The notes beneath the pieces are model-generated. The model made no database searches, was not told the DNA's origin, and saw only the letters and a list, made by a program, of their open reading frames with translations. From assembly GCA_024509875.1 (NCBI GenBank), contig JAMPIV010012274.1, positions 248,001-312,000 of the forward strand: 64,000 bases of DNA, given 5' to 3'. A program made the position numbers and the translations under genes. The first letter of the stretch is position 1. Each line of letters begins with the position of its first letter. The stretch is from Oreohelix idahoensis. Taxonomy: Eukaryota; Mollusca; Gastropoda; Stylommatophora; Oreohelicidae. Shown one piece after another: positions 1 to 14,336 of the stretch.

Positions 1-59
1 AAAGAAGCTGCAGACTTTTATAAATGGGGCTAGCAGACTTGAAGGATTGAAGTGATCTG

Positions 60-375
60 ACAAGATAACTCACGCGGAACTGATGACATGAACCAGACAA
101 GCGTTAGTGGAACAAGAAATGAGAAGATGCTTGCCATGGAAATGGCATAGACGGTGCAAACACATTGATAGCATCACAAGGCAGCCCTTGTTCTGGAAGC
201 CCCAAGTTAAGAGAGGCAGAGGAGACCGAAGAATTCATGGAGAAGAGAACTGGGGACAGACATGAAAGGAATGAGGAAAACATGAAAAAACCTTGAGCTG
301 ATGGCACAGGCCAGGAAGATTTGGTATTAGTTTGTTGAAGGCTTATGCTCCTTAGGGACCTAAAGGGTGATGATC
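60..375 (+). mobile_element. RTE-A LINE, degraded 3' end fragment
   Basis: The plus strand resembles the 3' end of the RTE-A element whose main copy runs antisense at 38.2-41.5 kb. The shared parts are the region after the reverse transcriptase (a GPRG-like basic stretch, then a TWRELE-like stretch) and the closing 'gttgaaggcttatgctcctt' before the end. Stops and frame changes are frequent, so this is a 5'-truncated dead copy. Confidence 0.6.
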
Positions 376-433
376 AATAAATATCTTCCTTCTAACAATA
401 AAACGTTATGCAAAGCCACACAACCGGCTTGAC

Positions 434-1127
434 TTAACACATTAACTACCGAATTGAAAAACACACTGTGGCCGAATTAAATTTTTTTCCCATTTTCATC
501 CTGTAGGTGTTTGCACAAAGTAAGCTGTAGTTTTCGTAATTGTTTACAGATTTTTATGAATTACACATCATTTTAAAGACAAATGAATGCACTATTACAA
601 TAAACAATGGTTGTAACTCCAATAGAGGTTGTTGCTATTTAACGGCCCTCCGATGGCCGAGGACTTGCAATATTTTCACAATTATGACTGCTTGCGCCCC
701 ATCTCTATCAAAATCACAATTTCAATCAATGTGCACACCGTTTTCACTCTTGTCCTCGTCGCTAGATCTATCAGTCAATTGTTGAAACACGTTTCTATCC
801 TATTCAGCCGTTAGATGAGATGTACACGCATTTTTTGTAGTCCTATCACTAGTTGCCACGGTAAACAGTTTTACACAATTTGGTAACTAACCCAAAACGC
901 TGAAAAATATGAACATAATATCAATTTTCCAGTGTTCTACAACAACCATGCTTTGGGAATTTGTTTTCCGGTGGCAACTTAAAATCTCGAACCAGATTAG
1001 AAAGTTTTTCAGTACATTTTTCATTCATTTTATTACTAAAATTAGATTGGCGCTCTGAGCGGCTTGCGGTCCAAATGTGATTATTTTGTGAGCCGCTGAC
1101 AGCGGCTTGCGGTAGTTAATGTGTTAA
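434..1127. mobile_element. piggyBac-type MITE with TTAA target duplications
   Basis: The ends are inverted copies of CACATTAACTACCG (438-451 and 1110-1123), each flanked outward by TTAA (434-437 and 1124-1127), the target-site signature of piggyBac elements. The 686-bp interior has no credible ORF. Near the right end is a short palindrome, gccgctgacagcggc. It is non-autonomous and would have needed a transposase from elsewhere. Confidence 0.65.
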
Positions 1128-2251
1128 GTACTATGACTGACAAAGCTCCAGTGTGTGATATCTATTCCATGTTCACTACTGTTTAATTAAATAATACTTT
1201 TGGAAAAATGCTGTTATATTGTTGTTGTTATAGATGCAGCAGTGTTTGGGATCTCACCGTCTGGCCCAGTGCCATCTGCATGTGTTCGCACGTGGTTGTT
1301 TCGCTCCATTTTTTCATTTATCTGGCTCCAGAGGAAGATGCATTTTCCTAACATCATCTCATACCAGGCACTCATAAAGATGGTGGAAGCACTTTCATAA
1401 GTGTAGGTACACTCTGGAGTGTGTTGTGGGTGGATTCTGTTCAAGTGATGGTTGAATGATATATGTTGTGTTAAGAGCCGAAAATGGTGTTATGATCCTT
1501 TCTTGTAAGATGGCTGATGTTGTCATTAGAATCAGGACTAGCCATATGTCTGTAAATCTCTCTCCTAGTGAGTCACATGGCCCATCTGTTCAGCCAAGTT
1601 TCTTTGTTGTTTGACCATTTGGGTAGTTGTTGCTGTGTATGGTAGTTCTTGTCTAGTTCCATTTGGAATACTGGACATAGTTATTCATCTTTATCAGTTC
1701 AGTCACAGAATAGTAGACAACACCTCACTCCCATGTTGCCAAGTAACTATCGACATGGTTACCGTTAAGTTGGCCGTTTCACTCGGAGTGATTAAAATAT
1801 CAGCTAGGGTTTCATTACAGATTGTTATGAATTTCCAAAGTGTAAAAAAAGTAGGCCTATGAGCACGATGAAATGCATGCACCTCAATGACGATTTTAAA
1901 ATGGATTTGCTGATTTTGTGGGCGGTTAAGTGATTTTTTTTTTTTACCTGAGTGATAGTTTTAAATAGACTTACAGATTTCCTGGCTGTTTAGTTGGTAT
2001 TTTTAAAACATAGGCCTATGGCTTTTTTAAACTCGAAACAGCCTTTGGATTAGGGTAAACGTTAGTGGCTATTTTTTTAATCAGTTGAAGCGACGTGGCA
2101 GACTTATCGATAACCACTTAGACATGGTGGCATGTGTCTAGTATTTTACCCATTTATTTTAAAGGTTTCATGCATAAAATTAAAATCTTGATCAAAGTTT
2201 CAATCTCTGCTTGGGTTATAATTAGAGTATATATATTTAAATAAAATCCCA
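1128..2251. other. No recognised gene
   Basis: AT-rich sequence with only short ORFs on both strands. No domain, repeat family or RNA gene was recognised. Confidence 0.5.
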
Positions 2252-2530
2252 CCCCCTGCAGACCCAAGGAGAACAGTCCCAACTAAGATGGTTTGGCCAT
2301 GTCTGCAGAATGGGAGACGATCGGCTACCACGACAAGCATGGGAAACAAAGAGCCAGGGATCCAGACCCCTAGAGTCCGCTGGGAGGACAACATTAGACA
2401 ATCTTTGAAGGACTGAGGACTAGAATGGAACCAGGCCAGGAGGAAGACAGCCGATAGGATAGTCTGGCGCTCTCTCTTCCAAACCTCTACACCTCACGGT
2501 AGAAGGGGAACAACTAAGTAGTAGTAATAT
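2252..2530 (+). mobile_element. RTE-B LINE, 3' end fragment
   Basis: The plus strand matches the last ~85 codons of the RTE-B element at 22.3-24.4 kb, including a QLRWFGHV-like motif, a GRPRVRWED-like motif and a closing TPHGRRG stretch. One frame shift lies near the RPL/RPP segment. It ends in a short (TAG)n tail, as expected of a 5'-truncated LINE insertion. Confidence 0.8.
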
Positions 2531-2535
2531 ATTTT

Positions 2536-2795
2536 AAAAAAAAGGTCAAGGTTGTCCCATAGCAGACACTGTCGTAGGGGAGTGAAGTGTTAGAGACTTC
2601 ACTATACTAGGTCCAGCATCGAGAGGTGGGGGTGACCAGTTAACCTTTCTCACTGCCTTTTCCTTCCCTAACTTAAGAGCAAAGTAATGTACCCATTTAC
2701 AGCTGGATATACAGGAGTGTGTCAATACCGTGAATTGAACCAGGCACCTTTGCAGTAAGAGACCAGTGATCTAATCACTCTGTCATTTGGATGAG
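2536..2795 (-). mobile_element. SINE-2, tRNA-derived, minus orientation
   Basis: On the minus strand the element starts with an A-box-like 'agtgattagatcactgg' and a B-box-like 'ggttcaattc'. A body follows that is shared with 45,063-45,325, and it ends in 'gaccttttttt', which can serve as a Pol III terminator. It lies directly beside the RTE-B fragment. Confidence 0.7.
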
Positions 2796-3485
2796 TTAGA
2801 ATATACAGTGTAGCGAATTCAAGATAATAGTTTAGTTTTCCTATATCTGAATATGACATCATTTCGTCTCTCTAATGGATCCAAATAGACTAAATAAAAA
2901 AGTGTCAAATTGCGTGAACGTGCGTGTATCCATCCCTGTCCCAAAACGGCAGCCTCTCATATCTGTCATGTTGTTAACATGGGGGAAGAGAGTGGGGAAA
3001 GCTCGGTGTACCTGGGATTACACCCAATTCGTTATTCATCTGTCAATGTGCATTACGAGAACTGATCCATCCCCTCCCTTTCCTACTATACCCTCACCAA
3101 TCCTTTTATATTAATTTTTGTTCTTGGTATATGCTGCTTTACTATAGCTAGGCGGGGGTGCCGTTCGGAAGGTCTTGGGTTCGATTCTCCGGTAAGCCAC
3201 TCACTTCTGTTGTCATGTTTTCTGCGTCTTTATTTCTCACCAGCGCCTGAAGCATACCCCTTTGTGTGCATAATATTTATTTATTTATTTACTGCTTACA
3301 GGCCTCGGGTTTCCCTCTTTTTTTGTTTACATGTTTTACTATACTCAATACTGTGGCAGTTCTCTTAAGTTTGCTGATTGATCAAAGCGAAAATTATCAC
3401 CTACCTATAAATTTCAGAATGGTTTTGGATGGTGCGCTGGTCATTATTCGTCTAAATATAATTTTCATACGGCTCTTTTTATAAT
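2796..3485. other. No recognised gene; isolated B-box-like site
   Basis: Nothing coding is recognised. Around 3177-3189 'ggttcgattctcc' fits a Pol III B box, but no tRNA cloverleaf or A box can be built around it, so it may be a SINE remnant. Confidence 0.4.
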
Positions 3486-3660
3486 AATAGGGGAAGGGGT
3501 CGACCTAGACGACGGTGGACCCAGGACATCACAGAGAGTCTGAACTTGTCTTTGGCTGATGCAGGTCGACTTGCCCAGAATCGTGATGCGTTCAGAGCAG
3601 CTGTAATGGAGACAACGTTCTGGAAAGAATATGTCACATGATGATGATGATGAGTCTGTG
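3486..3660 (+). mobile_element. RTE-type LINE 3' end with (ATG)n tail
   Basis: The plus strand encodes a GRGRPRRRWTQDI stretch followed by LAQNRDAFRAAV and a stop, the conserved C-terminus of RTE-type LINE ORFs. An 'atgatgatgatgatg' tail follows. It is a different subfamily from RTE-A and RTE-B, and only the last ~50 codons survive. Confidence 0.75.
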
Positions 3661-6028
<2,368 letters not shown>

Positions 6029-6059
6029 GATACTCTTATTATCCAGCCTTCTCTTACGT

Positions 6060-6700
6060 AACTATGTCATTTCTTTCTTTTATTGCCCAAAGCTTCTGTC
6101 ATGTTACCATGTCATCTGTTACCGTTACTACCCAGTCTTTTTGTCATATAACCATATCATCTGTTACCCTTCTACTCACTTTTATCTGTCAATTAACCAT
6201 ATCATCTGTTACTGTTCTACCCAGTATTTCTGTCATGTAATCATGTCACTTGTTACCCTTACTACCAAGTTTTTCTGTCATGTAACCATATCATCTATTA
6301 CCCTTACTACTCAGTCTTTCTGTCGTGTAGCCTTGTCACCTGTTACCCTAACTACTCAGTCTTTCTGTCATGTAACCATGTCACCTTTTACCCTAACTAC
6401 TCAGTCTTTCTGTCATGTAACCATGTCACCTGTTAGCCTAACTACTCAGTCTTTCTGTCATGTAACCATGTCATCTGTTACCCTAACTACTCAGTCTTTC
6501 TGTCATGTAACCATATCTATTATCCTTACTACCAAGTTTTTATGTCATGTAACCATATCGTCTTTTACTCTTACTACCCAGCCTTTCTGTCATGTAATCA
6601 TATCATGTTACCCTTACAAAACTATATCTGTTACTCTTACTACCTAGTCTTTCCGCCATGTAACCATGCCATCTGTTACCCTTACTATTTAGTCTTTCTG
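6060..6700. repeat. Minisatellite, ~45-bp unit, first block
   Basis: About fourteen imperfect copies of a unit containing 'agtctttctgtcatgtaacc' and 'tgttacccttactac'. It gives a spurious 168-codon ORF because the unit length is near a multiple of three. The array resumes at 7345 after an inserted LINE end. Confidence 0.92.
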
Positions 6701-6710
6701 TTCTTTTAGT

Positions 6711-7340
6711 CATGGCTGTTGAAGTGGGCGCAAGAGGGCTTGTGGCTGCATCAATCTATGATCTATTGAAACTGTTGGGGTTGAAGGGACAGGCGAGAAC
6801 AAGGGCACTGAAGAGGCTTAGTGAAACTGCCGAAAAGGCATCAGGCTGGCTGTGGAACAACCGCAATGGGCAATGGAAATCGTGACAATAAACGCTGCGG
6901 TACAGAAAACACCAGGAATTTTTCTAAGTCCACAAAACGCTGAGTTTTGTGGTGTACTAGTGAGCGGGCTGTGACTGAGGGGCAACAGGCGATGTATATT
7001 ATAGGAGGTGTCAGTGTCAGAATTTCAGTGGCTAGGCTCGGCGGCTTCGCGATGGTGTCTCAGTGTGTGCGACGGAACGAACGGAATAATTTGTCTTCTC
7101 TTTGTTACTTTCACAATTGCCTCCACGGCTGGCGGAGTTGTGGATTAAAGTTGCTACCATAAGTGAAATGGGTTCATTTTCGATACAAGACAACAGGAGG
7201 CTGAGACGCTTGGGAGTCATGACCCAAGTGGGCCCGCCCCCCTTAGAGTGTAAAGGAGTATACTGGGCCGAAACACTTGTCTGATGGGGGGACTTCTTCT
7301 GATGATCAGATTGCCTCCTGTTGTATCGCTCTGTAAAGAG
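6711..7340 (+). mobile_element. LINE 3' end (R2/NeSL-like C-terminus) inserted in the minisatellite
   Basis: The segment interrupts the 45-bp minisatellite. It starts inside a LINE ORF C-terminus and continues as a ~455-bp 3' untranslated region. A 22-bp match to its end ('ggaggcaatctgatcatcag' on the opposite strand) recurs near 25,769, so the family has another remnant there. Target duplication not resolved. Confidence 0.55.
6712..6885 (+). pseudogene. C-terminal 57 residues of a LINE ORF
   Basis: Reads MAVEVGARGLVAAS, then a DLLKLLGLKGQ-like stretch and ETAEKASGWLW before a TGA stop. A 'VGARGF...EAAEKASYWLW' ending is common to C-termini of site-specific R2/NeSL-type LINE proteins known from fish and invertebrates (family recollection, not a search). 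The methionine is probably internal, because the upstream part was lost by 5' truncation. Confidence 0.5.
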
Positions 7341-7344
7341 TTTC

Positions 7345-7535
7345 CTATCATCATATCATCTCTTACCCTTACTACCCAGCCTTTTTGTCATGTAACCATA
7401 TTTGTTACCCTTACTGCTCAGTCTTTCTGTCATGTAACCGTGTCATCTGTGACCTCTTCTACCCAGCCTTTTTGTTATGTAACCATATTTGTTACCCTTA
7501 CAACTCAGTCTTTCTGTCATGTAGCTGTGGCAGTG
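7345..7535. repeat. Minisatellite, ~45-bp unit, second block
   Basis: Four further copies of the unit seen at 6060-6700, the continuation of the same array beyond the LINE insertion. Confidence 0.9.
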
Positions 7536-7736
7536 ATTAGTCAAGGGAAGTAATGTAGAGAAACATAGATGGGTGAATGGTAGAGATAAGGGCTACATCC
7601 CTTTAGGTTATAAACTAGATAAAATTGTTGATCTGGTAAAACGAGTGAGTAGGCGAGATTCACGTGAACTCTGTTTATAAACGGGAAGAAATTGAGCTCT
7701 AGATGGGTCGAGGAAAGTTGTCTTTGCAAATCAGAA

Positions 7737-7978
7737 GTTAAGATTTAGTCAGTAGGTTTTTGACATGTGACAGAGTGTGCATCGTGTCAAGAGTTAGTCC
7801 TCGAGTTAGTAGAAACAGCCTAGTTGGTTGTTCGTCTGTAGTTACAGACTTTACTACTCGTAATGCTCTTTTTGCCACTCATGTAATTTAGAGATTAAGA
7901 TTCAAGCAGTTCGTTTTTGAAATGTGATAGAGTGCGCTTATTATAAAGAGTTAGTCCTCGAGTTAGTAGAACCAGCCT
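7737..7978. repeat. Tandem duplication (~155 bp) that hosts LINE-D
   Basis: Unit one (about 7737-7892) and unit two (7893-7978, resuming at 21,646-21,710) share 'gagttagtcctcgagttagtag' and 'agttggttgttcgtctgtag'. The second unit was cut by LINE-D at the shared motif, so its halves are now 13.7 kb apart. Confidence 0.85.
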
Positions 7979-9052
7979 CTCCACATGTAAGCCTACCTTG
8001 CCGTGGTTGGAGAGCTTGAGCGCCTCAATGATCCCGGGAGCTATGCCGGCGGGAGTTTTACTCCTGGCAGGGTCACCCAAGCCGGACAGGTCCTGGGTGA
8101 GGGGCCAGACTAAATGGGCTGAGGAGTGGGTGGAACCCTATAGGTGTAGATGCAGAACCCACCGGCGAGTGGTACATGCTCTGGTCTGCACCAATCCACC
8201 CCCACTTCATGGGTTAAATGCTTTCTTGCCTCATTCTTCACTGTTTGTCGTCTATCACGCCCATGGCGACCGTTGCCTCAATTGGCTGTGTGTGGTGTAC
8301 CCGGAAACGGGGCCTCCCAGTACTGAGGCAAAGTTAAGTCCCCGATGTCACTTATCGGTGCAGAATTGAGAGAGATGGCTGAGCATCACAATCCCTCCTG
8401 TGTTGCAGCATGATGAGAACCCAGCATTGCACACTGAGCTTGGGGGGATCACTTGGGCACCAGACTTAATACTGGCTCTTGACTGGATGGCCGCATGCAG
8501 GAGATTTCTACAATGGAGGGTTGGCAGGTGGTGGGTATCGGGAAGTGGCTCTGTGCAGGACGTGAGGATTCCTTGGGAGAGCCCCGAACCAGAGCACAGC
8601 ATTGTGCAAGCTCTGCATAGTTGGAGAGCCCCCTGGATGACGGGGAATGCACAGTGTGCTACCCCACCTATCCCCAACTGCTAACTTAGAACCAGAAGTG
8701 GGGTCCTCTGTATGCGTGCCAGGCCAGGATAAAATGCCTGGGAAAGAGACTGGAGCTCAGAACTCCCTAACTCAAAGTTGCAGGATGGCAGAAAAGCCAC
8801 GGGAAAGACAGGGCTATTTTGAAGATAACGCAACCATATTTTCACCATACGAGCTCGGACGCCGCCTCGGTAAACAAGGTCCGCGCAGAGCAGTGACACC
8901 CCCAGGCTGCTTGCGAATAGTCTACTACTGGGAACATAAACAGATTAGGGATGAGCCCACTCTCCCGTTGAACAGGTGCTAAAGTCGTAGATACTGGGCC
9001 AGAAGGCGCACCGGAAACCACAGTATCATGCAACTCGCTTTTTTTTTTTTCT
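7979..9052 (+). other. LINE-D 5' region
   Basis: GC-rich compared with its surroundings. It opens 'ctccacatgtaagcctacc' and has no recognisable ORF1 domain. Part of it (about 8380-8660) recurs inverted at 26,420-26,760, which shows it belongs to the repeat rather than to the host. An internal promoter would be expected in a LINE 5' region, but no motif can be pointed to. Confidence 0.65.
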
Positions 9053-9630
9053 ATGGAGAGTACACCGTCAAATAAATCTCGTTCTGGTGCTCGCCCTGTG
9101 GAGCTCCACCAGGCAGGTGCAGTGCCGGGCTCTGAGCCTCGACAGAGCCCACCCTCAGCTACTGGAGGACCCTCTAGACCGTCTTGTGGAGTCAACAGAC
9201 GGCGGAGGAGAACTACTGACCAAAACAAAACAGAAAAAGAGAAACCCAGAGTGCCACTTGTCATGATGCACTGGAATGCAGAGGGAGTGAACAGCAAGCA
9301 GGCTGGATACAGCAAAAAGACAGAGCTGGAAAACATCTTGTATGAGAAGCAAGTCAGTTTTTGCTGTATCCAAGAGACTCACTTGAAAGCAGATCAAACC
9401 TTTAAAATAAGGGGATATCAATGCTTCAGATCCGACAGACAAGATAGACGAAAAGGAGGAGTACTTACTCTTGTAAGGAATAACATTCCTGCACACGAAA
9501 GGAAAACCTTCATGGATGGAGCAGAATATCAGCTGCTGCAGATAAAGGTAGACAAGATGGAAATAGAACTCCTGAACTATTACTGTCCGAACAACAAACC
9601 CCTGAGTCTCAGCTCTATACAGGTACCAGC
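9053..9630 (+). pseudogene. LINE-D ORF2, N-terminal part: endonuclease first half
   Basis: Starts at ATG 9053 with a basic, proline/serine-rich leader, then the APE-type endonuclease: HWNAEGV (N-containing first motif), CIQETHLK with the catalytic glutamate, and RRKGGVLTLV. The open frame is cut at the codon for the A of 'VPA' by the gypsy LTR, and the frame resumes exactly at 18,322. The domain would nick target DNA to start reverse transcription. Confidence 0.88.
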
Positions 9631-11596
9631 TGTAGCGAAAGGTTTTCCTAGTATGATAGTAGTGGTAGAGCAGAAGTAGAATCTCTCTCCAGAAAGTATG
9701 AAGTTCCAGTGCCCGAGAAGTACACTGGTATCACAAGTGAGTTACAGCTGTGAATACTCTGAGCTGGACAATAGATTTAGGCTTCAGAAGTATAAGATGC
9801 TACTTCGCTATCGTAACCCTATGTGATATTATAATTAAATTAGAAAAAGTAACTCAAAATTTAACAGTTAAAAATTTAACAAGTCAAATGAGTACAATTA
9901 TCCAATTTATTATGTACATCTATATATTCTTGTAATGATAAATGGGTGTTGGAAGATGGTAAAATGTATGATTATTTACAGTTACAAATTAAAATAACTA
10001 ATAGAAAAAGTCTTGGATTTATCTTCCACTGAATTTATAAAACAAGTTTGTCACATTATCTCTTGCCATCTAGTTTTCATCATTAGAAAGTCGTTTTAGA
10101 ACTGCTCACAGGATTTGTTGGATGGAAATATATAAACTCAACTTTATCCACGTCTGCTCGAGGTTCCTCCGACACACTGGAGTACGGAAGACTTTCCTTC
10201 AGCCCGCCCTATAACTACGGGGGACTAAGGTGTTGAAGTTTGGTTGACCTCTAGGCTTCAGTGAGCTGGATCAACTTCTTCAAGTCTTTAGTTTCTCGAT
10301 CAGGAATGATCATAAACATTGATCATAAAAACCTGGAACAAGAAGTAATAGGTGGCCATTGTTCTAACAATCTCACCACCCTCTGCTGTTCATGATGCGA
10401 CCATGTCTTCAGTGTTTGTATGTAAATGAATGAATCATGGTAGTATATTACAGAGATAGCATGATAAGATAATGTATAAGGTGCAGAATTAACAATATAC
10501 ATGAATAAATCACATGTTATGATACATGGGTACGATATAACCTTTGCCTTCCACTTATGGATGTCAAGTCACTTATGTACTTGCTGGTATGTCGTAAGCT
10601 TCCAGGCAAGAATTAGCCATAATATATTTGGCTAACCAATTAATGGTTATGCTTCCTGACAATGCCGGTGAAGGTTATCTCTGGTTAGCGTCATTCCCTT
10701 TTTTTTATTATATCTGCTACAATCAATCAGAAATAAAATCTGAAATAAAATGATATTAGTAATACATATATTTTTAATAAACTTACATACCCTCTTAGGA
10801 TTAATAAGCTCACGGTGAGACTGTATTGGCTTAACTTAATCTGCCCTGCATGCAGCGTGAAAATAGAACTTTTCTTGCAGAGGCTGTCCTCCAGTTTCTC
10901 ACTCTGGCTTCTGGATTTGGTGTGTGATTTACAATGCGCCGCTCTGTCCTTATATTTCAGTCTCTCGCGCGTACGAGAAAGCAGCTCCCAAATTCCCCAA
11001 AAGATTTTAGTTTCATCTCCTGTTTTGAAGCTATTTGAAACAATCTGTGCTTTTCCTGTACTCGTTTTTCTCTTCTGTCACTCACACACTTATCTCCTTC
11101 CTTCCTTCCTATATATCATTTCCTTTTCCCCATATGGGGCTTTCATTACATATAAGTTTTATACAATTCCGTTGAGGCTTGTTAGTGTAATAAATTTTTA
11201 AAGATTATTAGCTAACTTTTAGCCGATGTGATGAAGGTGAAAAAATATTAATTATCTTTAAAACTATTTATATTTGAATAATATCCTTTTGGATATAATT
11301 CCTAGCCTATCTCCTTTGTTGAGTTATATTTATTTAATATTATTCCAACCATGCGTTCTCCTGTAGTGAATAATTTAATGTCCAGTAAATGCAAACTTTT
11401 AAAGTCGGCCATACATTCCTATATAGCTATTTCCTCATTCTTCAGTAATACTGTATGGCTTTTAACCGTAAGTCACATTTCCGCTGTCTACCAACTTCAA
11501 AGAAAGACCGCAGCGCTGACCTTGCGCTGGTGTGTGTGGGTGTCGCGTGGGCGTGTCGCGCTACAACCAAGCAAGTGTTTACCAAATCTCGCTACA
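9631..11596 (-). repeat. 3' LTR of the gypsy element (1,966 bp)
   Basis: It matches 16,351-18,316 nearly base for base. The differences I can see are one substitution (near 11,087) and six short indels, almost all in T, A or TG runs, netting to equal length. In the element's own direction this copy is the downstream LTR. Small ORFs on its plus strand are shared with the other copy and are not genes. Confidence 0.96.
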
Positions 11597-11610
11597 GAGC
11601 CCTCTTCTTT
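11597..11610 (-). promoter_or_regulatory. Polypurine tract for plus-strand priming
   Basis: On the minus strand the bases directly before the 3' LTR read aaagaagagggctc, a purine-rich run in the position where LTR elements prime second-strand synthesis. Confidence 0.65.
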
Positions 11611-11701
11611 AAAACAGTGCCTGCACGGTTAACTTTTTGGTAACACATGCTGCAGTTCCTCCTTAATTTTCTGTTTCTCTATATCTCCTTTGATAGGATG
11701 C

Positions 11702-13543
11702 CTACTTAAAAAATCGGGTCCAAGATTGTCCCGTCCTGGTATGTATCTCACATTGAACGAATATGGAGATAACAGTAAACTCCACCTTAAAAGTCGTGAA
11801 TTTAATTTTTTTAGACACTGCTAAAAACATCAAAGGCTGGTGATCACTTTCCACAATGAAGTGTTTCCCGTAAAGAAAAGGGGCGAATTTGTTGATCGAC
11901 CAGACCAAAGCGAGGCATTCACGTTCAACGGTAGAATAATATCTCTCAGCTGTATTTAACTTTCTACTGGCAAAAGCTACTGGTAATAGCATATGTGGCG
12001 GTGTGTCTGCCCGCTGTAGTAATGTTGCTCCGATGCCTACATTGCTAGCATCCGTTCTTAGTACGAATTCTTGTGTGAGATCGGGAAGGGCAAGGATAGG
12101 TTTATTTGTCAGCTTATTTTTCAACTCTGTATAAGCCTGTTCACACTCCACAGTCCATTGTATTTTATCCGGCTGACCTTTTTTGGTTAAGTCGGTTAAT
12201 GGCGCGCACAATGAGTTAAAATGGGGTATATATTTCTGATAAAACCCGCACAGTGACACAAAGGATCTTACATCCTTCTTAGTTTGTGGTCTTGGTGCTT
12301 TTCTCATTTTCTCTACATTCTTTGGGTCCGGAGACATTTGCCCTGTAGAGATAGTGTGACCTAAAAATTCCAATGTCTCACATCCAATATGACACTTAGT
12401 TGGGCGTGCTGTCAATCCCGTTTCTCTTAATCTACCTAACAACATGGAGAGTGCTACTACGTGTTCCTCGAATGTAGTGGTAGCAATCAGAATATCATCC
12501 ATGAAGTTGGTGATATGAGGATTTTGTAATGGTTCCAACAATTTCCTCATCATTCTGGTGAAGATACTTGGAGCATTCTTTAAACCAAATGGGAGTACAT
12601 TGAACTCGTAATGTCCATCCGGTGTACTAAAGGCTAACAGTTTCCTAACTTCTGGTTTCACTGGTATTTGGTAGTATCCCTTGCTTAGATCTACTTTTGA
12701 AAAATACCGAGCCTTACTCAATGTAGCAAACAACTGATTGGTGTCAGGTAATGGGTCTACCTGAGATTCAGTGATAGCATTTAGTTTCCTATAATCAATG
12801 CATAACCTGTGTTCACCACTAGGCTTCCTTAATAGCACCACACTTGAGCTGTAGGGAGATTCAGACTTTGAAATAATTTTCTCTTTTAAGAGATAATCAA
12901 TCTCATCCTTGAGTGCCTGTCCTTTAGCATAAGGTATAGGGTATGTCCGCATACAAACTGGTGTAGGGTCAGTAATCGTCATGTCATACTCTAACAGATT
13001 AGTACACCCCGGCTTATCTGTGAGTACATCAGCATGGATTTCTAACACCTCCTGAACCTTTTTCCTCTGCTCAAGAGTTAAATGTTCACTCACATTAACC
13101 TGAGCATAGCTTTCCGTAGTTGATAGGGGGTATTCCATGGAGGAAATTGGTTCATCCTGCATTTCTGTTGCAATGGCCAGGGTCATGATATGGGCAACTT
13201 CTGATGCTTCCCTGTCATAATACTTTTTAAGAAGGTTGACATGATACACCTTCTCCTTTCCTTTCTTGTCAATCTTATAGTTGGTCCGGGAAAGTTTTTC
13301 CAATATGACGTAGGGTCCCTGCCATCCAATTTGCAATTTATTATTGCTGCTGGGCAACAGTAACAGAACCTTTTCTCCCACCTCAAGTTCCCTATCTTTT
13401 GCTGTTTTATTGTAGTAAGCAGCCTGCTTCCTCCTGGCCTGTCTCAAGTTATCATTTGCCAGTTTCCAACTTGTTTTCAATCGAGATGTCAACTCGTTGA
13501 CGTATTGGTATGAAGAAGTCACGGTTTCTTCTGCTTTTTTCAT
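11702..13543 (-). pseudogene. pol: gypsy pol: integrase C-terminus (GPY), reverse transcriptase and RNase H
   Basis: The open frame extends up to 13,732, but its meaningful part starts near 13,543, where it takes over from the integrase frame. In ORF numbering: integrase GPY/F module with GWQGPYV at residues 137-143; RT from about 280 to 470 with YRKLN, VDLSKGYYQ, LPFGLKNAP and the catalytic FMDD at 410-413; RNase H from about 545 with D561 (RTDAS), E603 (VEREC) and D630 (ESDHQP). Near 11,815 the frame is lost in an A run, and the normal end of RNase H continues in the next frame. The enzyme copies element RNA into DNA inside virus-like particles. Fusion of the integrase end to the N-terminus of RT is what fixes the unusual gene order. 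Confidence 0.93.
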
Positions 13544-14276
13544 CAGTCCATGTCCGCAACAATGCTTCCAGTGGACCTTTGATTGGTCGTCCAAACAACA
13601 ATGTAGCTGGAGCCAATCCTGTGGAGTTATGTGGGACTTCCCTATAGGCAAATAGTGCTGAGGGTAAGTATGTGTCCCAAGTTTCAGGTTTCTCACTAGC
13701 CAACTTTCTAAGGATTGAAATGAGCGTGCCATTGAACCGCTCTACTTGACCATTCCCTTGGGCGTGGTACGGGCTACAGTGATAATGTCTAGCTTGAAAT
13801 AACCTGAATACTTCTTGTGTTAGCTTTCCCCTAAACTGAGAACCATTGTCAGTCAATATTTGATGTGGGAAACCTAATCGGGTGAATATTGTTAACAGTG
13901 CCTCTGCCACATGTTTCGAATCTATCGATGACATTGCTACTGCCTCTCCCCACATAGAGCAAGTATCGACCAAGGTTAAGATATATGCATTTCTCTTCTT
14001 GGTCCTACTGAGGGGTCCAACAATATCCACGGCAACACGTTCGAAGGGCGTTCCCATGATGGGCATTTCTCCCAGTGTTGCTGGTGCAGTCCTATGTTTA
14101 GGAGCTACTCTTTGGCATTCTGGACAGGATCTCACATACCTCTTTATGTCCTCTGTGATCCCTGGCCAAAAGTAGTGACAGGCTATCCGTTGTCCAGTGG
14201 CCCCTATTCCCATATGTCCACTGAAGGGTATAGCATGTCCTAGCTTCATAACCTGCTCCCTGTATGATTTTGGCAC
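13452..14276 (-). pseudogene. pol: gypsy pol: integrase core
   Basis: HHCC zinc-binding module (H14, H21, C51, C54 counted from the methionine at 14,276) and a catalytic core with D84 (AVDIVGP), D143 (TDNGSQF) and E179 (QVERFNG), i.e. DD35E. The frame is the same as that of the protease ORF upstream, separated from it only by a TGA about 20 codons earlier. Past about 13,545 the residues are a shadow; the true protein moves to the RT frame in an AAAAAA run. It inserts the cDNA into host DNA and makes the 5-bp duplication. Confidence 0.93.
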
Positions 14277-14336
14277 TACAAGCTGTCCATGTCCTTTTGG
14301 TCCTGTTCCAGCTTTTCTATATAGTAGGCCTTTTTT

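Noticed and set aside
3131..3200. Possible tRNA gene
   Set aside because: A good B box is present, but no A box, acceptor stem or anticodon arm can be paired.
6141..6647. 168-codon plus-strand ORF
   Set aside because: It is a readthrough of the 45-bp minisatellite; the 'protein' is a repeated STHFCH-type unit with no domain.
7998..8369. 123-codon ORF in the LINE-D 5' region as a candidate ORF1
   Set aside because: No zinc knuckle, coiled coil or RNA-binding domain, and an opposite-strand ORF of similar quality overlaps nearby.
9750..9935. 61-codon ORF repeated identically at 16,470-16,655
   Set aside because: Its duplication only reflects the two LTR copies; no start context or domain.
13540..13550. 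Programmed frameshift at the AAAAAAG run between integrase and RT
   Set aside because: The run resembles a slippery heptamer, but its phase does not fit a -1 shift and the needed change is +1, so a one-base run error or mutation is simpler.
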